DNA of 64,000 nt from Siphonodentalium dalli (taxonomy: Eukaryota; Mollusca; Scaphopoda; Gadilida; Siphonodentaliidae): positions 196,004,052-196,068,051 of the forward strand of contig CP136067.1 of assembly GCA_032622095.1 (NCBI GenBank). The letters run 5' to 3'. This document shows positions 13,601 to 25,600 of the stretch, piece by piece. Under the pieces are notes generated by a model, which saw nothing but the letters and a program-made list of their open reading frames with translations, was not told where the DNA came from and did not search any database. The translations under genes were made by a program, and so were the position numbers. Numbering within the stretch: the stretch's first letter is position 1; each line of letters starts with the position of its first letter.

Positions 13601-16600
13601 ATACAAATCTTTGTGGCATATTTATCTGGTGCAGGTAAAATATGGGTATGGATGCTGAACCTTATCTGACAAGTTTAATTAACGTTTTATTTTTTTCTGA
13701 GATTTCCAGTGATATTTCTGGTGCTTTTCATTAAGCTTACATGATCGGCATTACATCTGCATGGTTATTTAAAATATTTCACACAATTTGTCTGCCTTAA
13801 CCTGCTATTTTCCCCATTTTTCATAAAACTTTCGGGGGTGGGTCCCCAATTTATCTTGGGATAAATACTTGCATTCGAGGATGGGAGGTCCAGATTTAAT
13901 AGGAAAAAACTTGCTTTCCTGGGGTGGTGGGTCCCAAATTAAAAAAAATATATATAATTTCAACCTTGTAACCTGGATTTTTTTCCAGACTCCCTGGACC
14001 CTTTCTTTACTAAATACTCATTGAAGAGTAGATATCGCTCAGGAAATGTTCAGATAATAAGTTCAACACACAACAATAATTTATGTTGAGCTCATTAATC
14101 TGAACCAAGCCTTGAAATAGTGTGTCTGTCATTTGAAGAATGAGGTCCCCAGAGGGTGAATTTAGTGATGCTACCCCGCATAGCGGGCTAGCATCACCAA
14201 ATTCACCCTCTGGGGACCTCATTCTGAAAAAGACAGACACACTATTTCAAGGCTTGATCTGAACATTTCCCCACCAATGAATAGGACTTCTTCTGCACTT
14301 GTATTATCTTTTCGTCTGTTTCCCATCTGCTTTTATTTCCTGAACACGCCTCCAGATGAATAATTGACCATTTCAATGTATACATTTATATATGTCAAGA
14401 GTGGGAGAATCCATTTAGTTAAGAAAAGGTTAACAACAGTGTCTCACATTAACCCTTTCATTACTAAATGCTCAGACATGCAGTAATACCCTGAGTAATC
14501 GACTCCTTAACCAAATTATGGGTAATTTTTCAGGATTTAGTCGGATTTAGTCGGAAATATGGCTTGTTGCCATTCAGCTTTCCGATGAATGGCAACAAAC
14601 CATATTTCCGACTAAATCCTGAAAAGTTACCCATAATTCTGCTGTGGTTAAGGAGTCGATTATTTAGAGCATTACTGTACGAGTGTGAGAATCCATTTAG
14701 TTAAGACAAGGTTAACAACAGTGTCTCAGATTAACCCATTCATTACTAAATGCTCAGACATAGTTCACGCTAAATTGGCCAATGGCCAAATGTTTTTTAA
14801 ATGGCCAAAGAACTTTTTGGCCAAAATGGTTCAACGCTATAATAGTCAGCAATTACCTCTCCAATTATCATCAGATCTCCATGACAATAAGCTCAACAAC
14901 AAGTCGTAGGATTGGTTTTTAAACCAGCCTATTAAAATGATGTTGTCTACAACAATATTTCAATTCTTGATGCGGTTAACCCTTTACCCAACAAAACGGC
15001 CAAAACCGGCCAAATAAAGCTGCAACAGCCTAAATTATCTTGGGTCTGTCTCAATAAAACCATACAAATATGGATATCATTGGAACCGGCTCATTGACCA
15101 CATTGTGATAGTTACAGTTATGCCCTGTGCCAATGCATTCTCTTATATATGCGAGTCGACCATAGGTCGCCTCGCATATATAAGAGAATGCATTGGCCTA
15201 AAAAAACATTTTCTTACATTTTTTAACAATTAATATGTGTTAAGCCAATGCATTCTCTTATATATGCGAGGCGACCTATGGTCAACTCGCATATATAAGA
15301 GAATGCATTGGCACAGGGCCGTTCTGTTGGGTAAAGGGTTAAAAGCACAACTCACATGAAGGAGTTTTAGGATCATCTTCTTCCTCTTCATCGCTCTCAA
15401 TTTCTGATCGAACAGTTTTCAGAATTTTCTTCTTGGGTACATTTTGTGTTTTCCGTTTATTTTCTGCAAATATAAAAACACAATTATGGTCTCAAACACC
15501 TTCAAGGACTGTATCATTCTTCGTTCTTTGTCAAATGTTATGACAAACTGTGTCGGTGTAAGTGACTGTACTGCAGGTAAGCTGTTTCTTTCAGTAAATA
15601 TATGTTGAAAGAATGAGAACTTCCTAACGTCTTTCAATTTTGGTTAAAAATAAAGTTTATAATCATCCCGTCATGTTGCTTTTTATGTTATGTATGATTA
15701 ATATTTATGTTATGTATGATTTCGACAGTCAAAAATCAAGTCGAAGTCGACAACCCCCATTCCCAAGGAAAACTTCCATTTTACTACTACATGTAGTATG
15801 TGGCTTTGACTCTATTTAGTAATATCAAATAATAAGAGATAACTTTTTTCGCGGGTGTTACGATCGGAAGACGGAAACTGGTGTTACTAAATTTGTGTCC
15901 ATCCAGCTAATTAATACTGCGTGTCTTGGTTAAGTTGGCATGCATTTCATTGTGTATACCCCGCTGGACAAAACAAGTGTCCACTGGCACTGCGGTGTAT
16001 TTGCCGTTCGGTCGCGGTGTCAGAGTTTGTAACTGCAGTTGAGCACCGCGGCCGAACGGCAAGTACACTGCGGCCGAGCGGCAAGTACACCATGGCCGAA
16101 AGGCAACTACAACGTGGCCGAATGGCATGTACATCGTGGTTAGATTTCGGGTTTGTATCATCTTTTTTCAGTTTAATGAACGTACACCGCGGCAACTACA
16201 CCATGGCCGAATGGCAAGTACACCGCAGCCCAACTGTTGTTAGCCGGTGGAGCCGCAGTGTAGTTGCATTTCGGCCGCGGTGGCAACGCTAACCGCACCG
16301 CGGTTAAGTGGACACTTGTTTTGTCCAGCAGGGTAGGTTTCTCATTTAGCATTGTATTATGACACATTCATCATACCAAATCCGGACACATTAGTTGATA
16401 CTCATTCTGAATTAATTACAAACATAGTGACAGATAATATGCAATAAACGTATTGGTATTATTATTGTATTCAATTAAACTGACATGATGCAACACAAAT
16501 TGAAAGAACATCAAACATCATCGAGGCTGGCGATACCATTATCTTTGATCGGCCATCACGCAACGATGTTTATTTATTAGCTACATTGTAGATTTCATAA

Positions 16601-19600
16601 CTGGTGTTTGTGCAAATAATTCTACTAAATAGCACGTCTTTTGTTTTAACTTTTAACACTGTCATAGCCGTTGTTGGTAGAGCCCGAAGCCACCATCGCA
16701 CGCTGTCGCCGCCAGCCATATTGGCCACAAGCCGCCGCCAGCCGTATTATCCTGACGTCAGCCACATGAAAAAACAAGACAGTCAATGACTGTGGGGTAG
16801 CTCACCAGACTGCAAAGACTGATAAGACTGGGACTCTGGAGACCAAAACAGTCAGCACTTTTCATAATCACTTTAAATGAAGTAGATTTAAACAGGATAT
16901 GTGGCTAGAGAGACTTCAAGTATGTAGCTTGGTGAAAATCCACCTTGAAAATGCCAACTGTACACTACTGATCACCCCCCTCCTCCAGCTCAACAAGTCC
17001 CCTTCCGACCGGGCTCCAGACTCCCAAGTCTTAGGTTGGAATTTCACAACCGACACCTCAAACTTTCTCAATTGTTGGAAATTTCCAATCTCACAAGCGC
17101 CTTTTTCTAAAACCATTTAAACATGTTTGAAGCCCAATTATCCATGGACCCAAAACACAATACATGTATGTCAGACCAATCAGTCAGGTGGTTCCAAGGT
17201 AGATGTTTTAATGAATTTGGTATTTCGATGATTTTATTGGACACAAAAGTGTCCCACCCTATTTAACCTGGTGACCCCATCTGAATAAATTTGAATCCCA
17301 GACACCAAAGAACCCTTCATACATATCATAAATATCAGTAAAATAGACCTGATGGTCCTTGTGAAGGAAGCATATTAAGAGGGAAACTGTCCTTCGCTTG
17401 GCCCCTATTTGACCAGGTGACCCCATTAAAAAAAATCTGAATTGCAGTCAAGGAAGAACATTCCATTCTATATAAGCCAACTAGTTCTCGCAAACATATT
17501 TTAAGAATTACTATGTAGTGAAATAGTTAAGTCTCTTGCTCTGCCCTTATTTGACTTTGTGATCCCATTTTCACAAATCTGATAAGGATAAGAATTAAGT
17601 TCCCCAGTTGAAGTTGGTGATATTCACCCATTGGGCACCTCATTTATGAATTTTATCTTCTGCAAATTAGAGGATATAGAAACTTCCTAGAAGGGAAATT
17701 TAACTAACAACAATGTAAATTTGATACTATAGATACTTCCCAGAAGATGAGGCCTAAGCAGAATGAGGTCTCCAGAGGGTGAATTTGGTGATGCTAGCCT
17801 GCTGTGCGGGATAGCATCACAAAAAGCATGTCTGTTTCTACATTGTGCATGCCTGGCCTCAAGCAACACAATGTATTATACAATCAAGCCTTGAAATAGT
17901 GTGATAGTGTGTCTGTCATTTGCAGAATGAGGTCTCCAGAGGATGAATTTAGTGACGCTAAATTCACCCTCTGGGGACCTCATTCTGATAAGGCCCTCAA
18001 CTGCTATGGAAGATCTAGAATAAAATTGAATTTCCCCAGTTGAAGTTGGTCATGTTCACCCATTGGGCCCCTCAATTATGAATTTTATCTTCTGCAAATT
18101 AGGGGATATAGAAACTTCCTAGAAGGGAAATTTAACTAACAACAATGTAAATTTGATACTATAGATACTTCCCAGAAGATGAGGCCTAAGCGGAATGAGG
18201 TCTCCAGATGGTGAATTTGGTGATGCTAGCCCGCTGTGTGGGATAGCATCACTAAAAGCATGTCTGTTCCTACATTGTGCATGTCTGGCCTCAAGCAACA
18301 CAATGTATTATACAATCAAGCCTTGAAATAGTCTGTCTGTTATTTGCAGAATGAGGTCCCCAGAGGGTGAATTTAGTGACGCTATCCTGCACAGCGGGCT
18401 AGTATCACTAAATTCACCCTCTGGGGACCTCATTCTGATAACGCCCTCAACTGCTATGGAAGACCTAGAATAAGATTGAAGTTCCCCAGTTGAAGTTGGT
18501 GATGTTCACCCATTGGGCACCTCAATCATGAATTTTACCTTCTGCAAATTAGGGGATATATAAACTTCCTAGAAGGGAAATTTAACTAAAAACAATGTAA
18601 ATTTGATATTATAGATACTTCCCAGAAGATGAGGCCTAAGTAGAATGAGATCTTGAGACTCTAGATACTTCCCAGAAGTAAATTCACCCTCTGGGAACCT
18701 CATTCTACAAATGCCAGACACTCTTAATTCAAACTTGGAGAAAATGAAATTAATCTGATTTTAATGACCACTGAGTGATAATGTGAACAACAAGGGTGCT
18801 TCATTGATAACACCATTAATCTCATTTAAATTACAAATGACATGAATTACACTCTCTGGGGATGTAGAGCACTATGGCATAGCAGATGTTATCTACCCAT
18901 CTGCCAGTTGTATAAACATGTGTCCATCAGAGCACATGGGTGGCTTGCTGTAGTAGAGAATACAAGTATATTAAAGTAATTTACTGAACATTTCTGTACA
19001 TCTGTCTGTTCCTGATTTCTCCCAAACCCCTGATTTCAACCAAATATAGTGGAGTGACTAGAGGTACCTCCCCTCCCCTCCCAAAGATGTAATGTCATAG
19101 GTTCTTCAAAATTTTAATGAGTTTTTTTTTATTTTATTTAAAAGCAATAAGTTAAATTGAAAAAAAAATTAAAAAATTCAGATTTATGTCCATAGCCCCA
19201 CCCACATTTGACCCAGTGACCTCATTTGAACAAATCTGAACCACAGTCACCCAAGGTACCCTCATACCAAATATGAACCCATTCGGCCCGACAACTTCAG
19301 AAAAGAAGTCGTTTTAAGAATTACTATGTGGAAAAATAGTTATGGTCCTGACATCAAAACTATTTGACTTGGTGACCTCATTTGAACAAATCTGAATGAG
19401 AGTCACCTAGGGAACATCCACACCAAATATGAACCAATTCGGTATGATGGTTTCAGAGGAGAAGACGTTTTTTTAAAAGTTGACTGACGGACAGACGGAC
19501 GGACGGACGAGGAGTGATGACTATAGCTCCACCGGAGACTTCGTCTCAGGTGAGCTAAAAACTCCGCCATCGGAATTGCAAAATGGCTGAGCCGTGTGCA

Positions 19601-22600
19601 TGGGCTTATATGTCAAGTACAACTGTACTTTGAATCGCAAAGAACTAAACCGCATTGCCTAATATTGGCTTACATGCATGGACACTACTTGGTTGTTATA
19701 TTATCAGAACACCCGGGCCTCTCAATGTTGAAGAGACTATTCCAATGCATGCTTTCATATAACTGAATGGGAGCATCCATTCAGTATTGAAACGGTTAAA
19801 ATATAAATTGTTTATTTTGACACGACTCATTCTCAGACATTGCTGGAATTTGTCAATATATAACCTGTAGAATAGAATATAGTTTGAAATATTATATATC
19901 ATTACTATCGGATTCATCCTTGAATGACGCATGCATATATCGCAAGATGCCAATGATGATAGCTGTCTGTAGTCAACAGAAGTCCCAATGTAACTTATAC
20001 CGATTAGGTGGGAAACTACATAGTACATCCATGCATTTTTTTAACATTTGTGGTGAACCCTTAGAATTCCAGACCACACGTATTCCTTTTGGTGTTGGGC
20101 TTTTCCATAATGGCGAAAATAAACTTGGGGTATATAACTGGGTATTAGGACAATTTCAGAAACGAAAATATGAATGATAACGTCTCAGCTGGCTGAGCCG
20201 CCATATTTTGTCAACCACGAACATCGCGTCTGAGCCGGCTTAGCTAGCTAACCAGCCATGAAATTGGTTGAGCCAGCCGTGAAAACTATTTGTCGTGGCT
20301 TCGGGGTCTAGTTGTTGGTATATGTATAGTATCATTGTTCTGTTAAAACATAGTGTGCACTGTTTGCTCAATTTAATGCAAATAATCAACTTGGGATTCT
20401 GGAGTCTGACTAATCAACAAACTAGAAACCTATACAATGAAAAGCAAGCCAACTTAGCCAAGACACATGGTATTAATTAGCTGGATGGATTCAAATTTAG
20501 TAGCACCGGCCACTGGTTTCCATCTCCGATCGTAACACCCGCAAAAAATGGGAACATCATAGTAGAGCGGACAAACTCAAAAAGCTCACTAGAAGTAGGA
20601 GTTTAGTCCATCGGCACCACACACGGGCTTGTGATCAGGGTTGGCTGATTTAAATCAAGCGATTTAAATCATTGATTTAAATCAAGATTTAAATCAATGA
20701 TTTTTTTCAAAAAAATCATTGATTTAAATCAATTTTTTTTAAATAATGATAAAGAGTCAAGAAATGCAATATTTAACAGGTTTTCTGTAAACTAAAACAT
20801 GAGTATGATTAAAAATATATACAAATTGGATAATAGATATGAAACTGTACAGTAATTACAGGCATACAGCATGGTACCGTATTTACTGTTTCAGCAATGG
20901 CCTGTTCCGCTTTATAGCATTGTTCGTATTGTTTGCAACTACAGTGTATACATTCAGATTCAGCACGCCTCACTATACACTGTTTAATTTTCTTTCCCCC
21001 TTTTCTCATTGCCAACATGTAAATGCTAACTGAGTATAGCTCTACCATATACTCTACCATCTAACTACTCTAGCTGTCTAGTGCCTATACTTGATATATA
21101 GTGTGATTACCGTATGTCCTCAAGTCACTGAGAGCCAACGTGATTGATAAAATATTCAGTTTTCATCTAAATTTGACTAAATTTATTAGTAAAAGTTTAA
21201 GCACAGGTTCACCTTTCCAGATATCACAACATTGGAACCCACATGGACCCAAGTGTATACATAAAGCACATGGTCGCTATATCAGTACTGCCATGATATT
21301 TGTGTTTCATTGGTATACAAAAAATAATTAAAAAAATCACAGAATTATGATTAATCCAGCCTTGGATATAATAAGCAACACCTTTCAGAACCTTCATTAA
21401 TCAGAGAAATTGCACAATTACATATTTTCATAACATTTATTTTAAAAAATCCAATAAATCGATTTAAATCACTTTGAAGGTTATGACATTCCGCATCGGA
21501 TAGGACCCGGTGTGAAATATACAAATGATGCAAAAGATGATTTTTAGCTGATTAAGTGCCAAAATTCAGCAAAAATCCCTGTTTATGTAAAATTCGACAA
21601 AATGAGAAATAAAAGTATAGAAACGCGAACATTTTGCGCTAAAATATTGTAGTCTACATATCTCTAGATATTTACTATGATAGTGGTACGATTTCTCTGA
21701 CAGTATGCTGAATATGTCATCATATTTAACACGTGATGTGTTATGTAAGATTATTTCAACCCTCACCCCAAAATTCAGCAAAAAGTCACTGTTTTAGGGA
21801 AATTCGGCACAAATGAACACAAAAGAACAGGTATTTGGGATATGTTTGTGCTACGATATAGCAGGTTACACACTTATAAATACAAAGTAATGCAATGCCA
21901 TGATTGCGGTGATAGATGTAAAAATTTCTTAAATTTACGTGGAAAATAGACAAAAAATCATTCATTTTCAGTTGTTTCGCCCCTCATAATAGGCGATTAT
22001 TCAGTATTGCATTGAATGGAGATCCCGTATGTAATATAGAAACTTGTGGAAATATATACTGCATATGATTGTAGGATAAGGATGTCATTCTTTGCCATAG
22101 ATGCTATGTGGTGGTAGATTGTGTCACCCCCACCCCAAAATTCAGAAGAAACAAAATCAGTTTTAGAAATTTCGGTATGGCAGAATACAAAAGCACAACT
22201 CCGATTATTTTGTGCTATTATATTGAAGTCTACCCACTTCGAGATATACATTATGATAACGCCATGGTATAATTTACAGATGGCAACATTTCGGAGTTTT
22301 CTGATGAAAGTAGACCGAAAATCGTGAAATATAAACTGACTGAGGGGGGGGGGGGGGGGGGGGGGGGTTGGGGGGGTAATCGGTGTGACTAAACGAATTT
22401 TGTGAATGGGATGACGTTTACAATGAACACTCTCCGAGAAAAGCTGATTATTAAATTGAAAACTATTTGGAAATGTATTGTTTCGTTCTTTTTGGCCTAT
22501 AATAGTCGCACTTGTTGCGGTGGGACGTACTTCCAGTTTGTACTGTATCTAGGTGACAATGCCACATATTAGTACATCGGATTAACCCGGTGACGATTAT

Positions 22601-25600
22601 ATCCGATTCAGCGCATCGACCCCCCCCCCCCCCCCCCCCCGCGAACCCCTTAAGGTACAGAGTTTGATTGACATATTGTGTACGTTGTCGACATCAGCGT
22701 GCCTGTGTCGTTTGGTGTCAAACCAAGTTTACGATGGATCAGGGCATGCCCGACTATATAGGAATCGACCTTTACGCAATTAAAATCGGTTTCCAATTAA
22801 CAGATATGTACGCTGTATCCGTTGACCTCTTAGAGAGTTTGAACTCTGCAAGTCTAAGTCACGCCCACAGATCACATCAATTTTCACCACCTGTTTTCAT
22901 ATGACTGTATCTCCTAAACGCCTCGACATGAGGAGCTGCCTGGGCTATACCCCGATGTACAAGTTGAATCTGCGCATGCACGTATATACAGACCCCCCCC
23001 CCATTGAAATTTAAACAAACGCTTCTCCCAAAATGTGACTTGTAGTATGCAGGGTTCTAATCATGGGCAAACAGATTGAAATTGTGAGATTGGATTAGAA
23101 GGCAGAATGTTACAAACGGTGTGTGTTGGGCGACGAGTTATCTCGTCGCCGGCGCTCAGATGGTGTTTTTCGGGCGACGAGATATCGTCGCCGGCGTTCA
23201 ATGAGTTAAGGACATACATGGTTTTCTTCACAACAATCCAGTATAATAATGGACATAATAATAACTTGGAACAATATTAAGAACATTAAATACAATCTCC
23301 AAATTAAATATTGGAATATATAAACGTGCAGACCCTTATAAGGTGAGGGATCATCATTAAGTTGATCCATATTTTGAATTTGTCCAGGAATTTTTGCCGA
23401 ACATGTGACTTATTCGTAGGGATCTTTAACGTGAGCACATTGTTACACATGGGATGCCATTAGTGTCGGCTCACGATCCGATGGTGTGCCAAGCGTAGTG
23501 TGATCCATGGTCGTGACATTATGAGAGGTACGAAATTCTCCCAGTGTGTATAAATTTTCAAATTTTGTCTGAGTGTCTTATGCTTCTGGAATCGTTCTCA
23601 GAACACTGATCGTGGATCGAGGGTTGATTTGTGATGCCCATGGTACTGGGAATGTTGATGGCAACAGAAAAGTCGGACCCGATACTATGGCGGATTTTAA
23701 CCCTCGACCATGTCAGAGGTCAGCCCACAATCAACTGAGCTACTAGTAGCTATCCGCTCCCTATTGGGTATTAAAACATAAAGTGTTATCCGTAACTAGG
23801 ACAAATGCGGAACTGGCCGGAAATTGTCTGCATAAGGGAAGTGTCCAATTAATCGCTTCGCAAACTGTCTGTATCTGTAGATATTACAGTGCAGGAACCA
23901 ATTCTGGTTGTAGACGCACTGGTCCAGGTGGATACAGGTGCTACCATGGCCGAGTAACTTTATAACCCTGTGGTGACTCCAGCAGCATTCTTTAACGTGC
24001 ACACACAGAGGCGTGTACAACGGTCAGCGATTAATGTCCGCGCCCGATCGGACAGCGTACTGCACCCACAACAACATACAAGTGTTGTAATGGGGGGAAG
24101 TCAGCATTTTGCATTCGGATCTTTATTCAGTGATCTCGAATGAGACTTTTCAGCCTGACAAACTTGGTATCTGACCGAGTTCTAATTTTTGTCAGAATAC
24201 ACTGACCAGCTTGCGATCCCCAGTCCGCTAGCACGAGAGACCAGTATGTACGCTACCTCTCTGCTACCGACTTCCGATCAATGATTGGAGGTTTGGAGCG
24301 CCCCGTGTTGCTTAAAATTCATTTGATTTTTTTATAAGTTAGACCAATTGACGGGGTCCGTGTCGTTTCGGTCCAGAGTCGTTTCGGCTGGGACGTTTCG
24401 GCTCAGTTTTAGGCCGAAACGTCTCACTTATTGAGCCGAATAGTCTCAACTTTATCTGACTTTTGATGATATTTTCTTTGAATATTTCGTGCATATATGA
24501 GTTGTTATGAGGGAATTTTTTTATGAAATGTGACTCTTTTGACATTTTCGTTGCGTAATTCAGTATGTATTTTTATGACTTATACCAATAAGATATTTGA
24601 ATACAATGTGACTATAGCGGTGATTTTCTTTGCGTATTTGTGAATGAAATGTGACTTTGTTTGATGTTGTTTGATGTTATTCACACTTTAACTCGGTTGT
24701 TTGCATTACATCTGTCACTCAGACACATAGTGAGAACTGATTAGATGTTGTTTCTGACAACCGGCCAACTTCTATCAGTGTATGTTTAGGGTTCCTAGAG
24801 TATATTAAGCATGGGATACTGCTCTGTTCATATCATCTTGAAATCGTTCAACATGCCGTACAACCTTCGTCGACAAGCTACAACCAAGGAAAGTCCTCCC
24901 GACAACCCTTGCATCAAGTGTGGGAAAGACGTCTCGTCACACCAACAAGCCGACCTCAACATGGAAGCCTACCGACACATCGTTTTCGCCACCCCCTTTC
25001 AATTAGGCATTCTACAGCAGTCTCGAAGGTGGTTTATTGACGGAACGTTTAAGGTAATTACTAGCATCTTAAAAGCATACCGACAATGTCAAAACAACAC
25101 TAAAGACAATGAAACCTTGAGATAACATGGCGAAATCTTATCACTCCAGTCCCAGTACTGAAACAATACTGCACCGCCGACAAATACCTCTAATCATAAG
25201 CCGACGACAACTTTCCGATATCCGAGTGTCAAATCTGTCATAATCTCCAACACACCATAAAGTGATGAAATAAATCAGCTTAAGTAGTGATTAAGCTGTA
25301 TAAGCCGAGTTAATCCCCTGCAATCAACTCCAATTAACACAATATATGGGGCCGAAACGTCCCAGCCGAAACGTCCCTGGACCGAAAAGGTCTGAGCCGA
25401 AACGACTCCGGACTGAAACGACCCGTTCCCAATTGACGTATTTAGCTTATTTGCCATCTGTGCTGGGCGATCTTCGGTTGGAAAACAAGATACGCGGGCA
25501 CGGTAAACCAAAGCAAAGAAATCGAAAGTAACGATAACGCCAACGAAAATAGGTAACGCGAAGAGGTAAAATATAGAATTTTCAAATTTACTTTTCTTGT

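Larger units (their letters stand above)
15846..20560. mobile_element. Large element bounded by inverted repeats
   Basis: The left sequence GCGGGTGTTACGATCGGA and the following roughly 0.9 kb have an inverted, diverged counterpart ending at about 20545 (TCCGATCGTAACACCCGC). Matching stretches include ATCCAGCTAATTAATA, TTGGTTAAGTTGGC and CCCGAAGCCAC. The left arm is longer because it contains the MITE at 15959-16333. The interior (16.8-20.2 kb) holds family A and B repeats and no transposase that I can recognise. It may be one decayed element or two inverted copies of an end. Confidence 0.45.

Noticed and set aside
15907-16367. Four overlapping frames on both strands
   Set aside because: They all come from the CGGCCGAA.GGCAAGTACA iterations of one MITE.
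17687-18301. Two related 60-codon frames with MLLEARHAQCRNRHAF
   Set aside because: They are the same repeat unit 432 bp apart; no other coding evidence.
20640-20760. Replication origin or matrix attachment site suggested by AT-rich GATTTAAATC clusters
   Set aside because: The cluster coincides with a hAT-type end (CAGGGTTGGC) and is better explained by the transposon.
23685-23755. tRNA gene on the minus strand
   Set aside because: Boxes A and B are present but the stems do not pair well and SINE body follows; a relative exists at 6340-6560.
25275-25591. Continuation of the frame from the ORC2 start codon
   Set aside because: It runs past a good splice donor into intron 1 and the edge of the MULE; residues no longer resemble ORC2.
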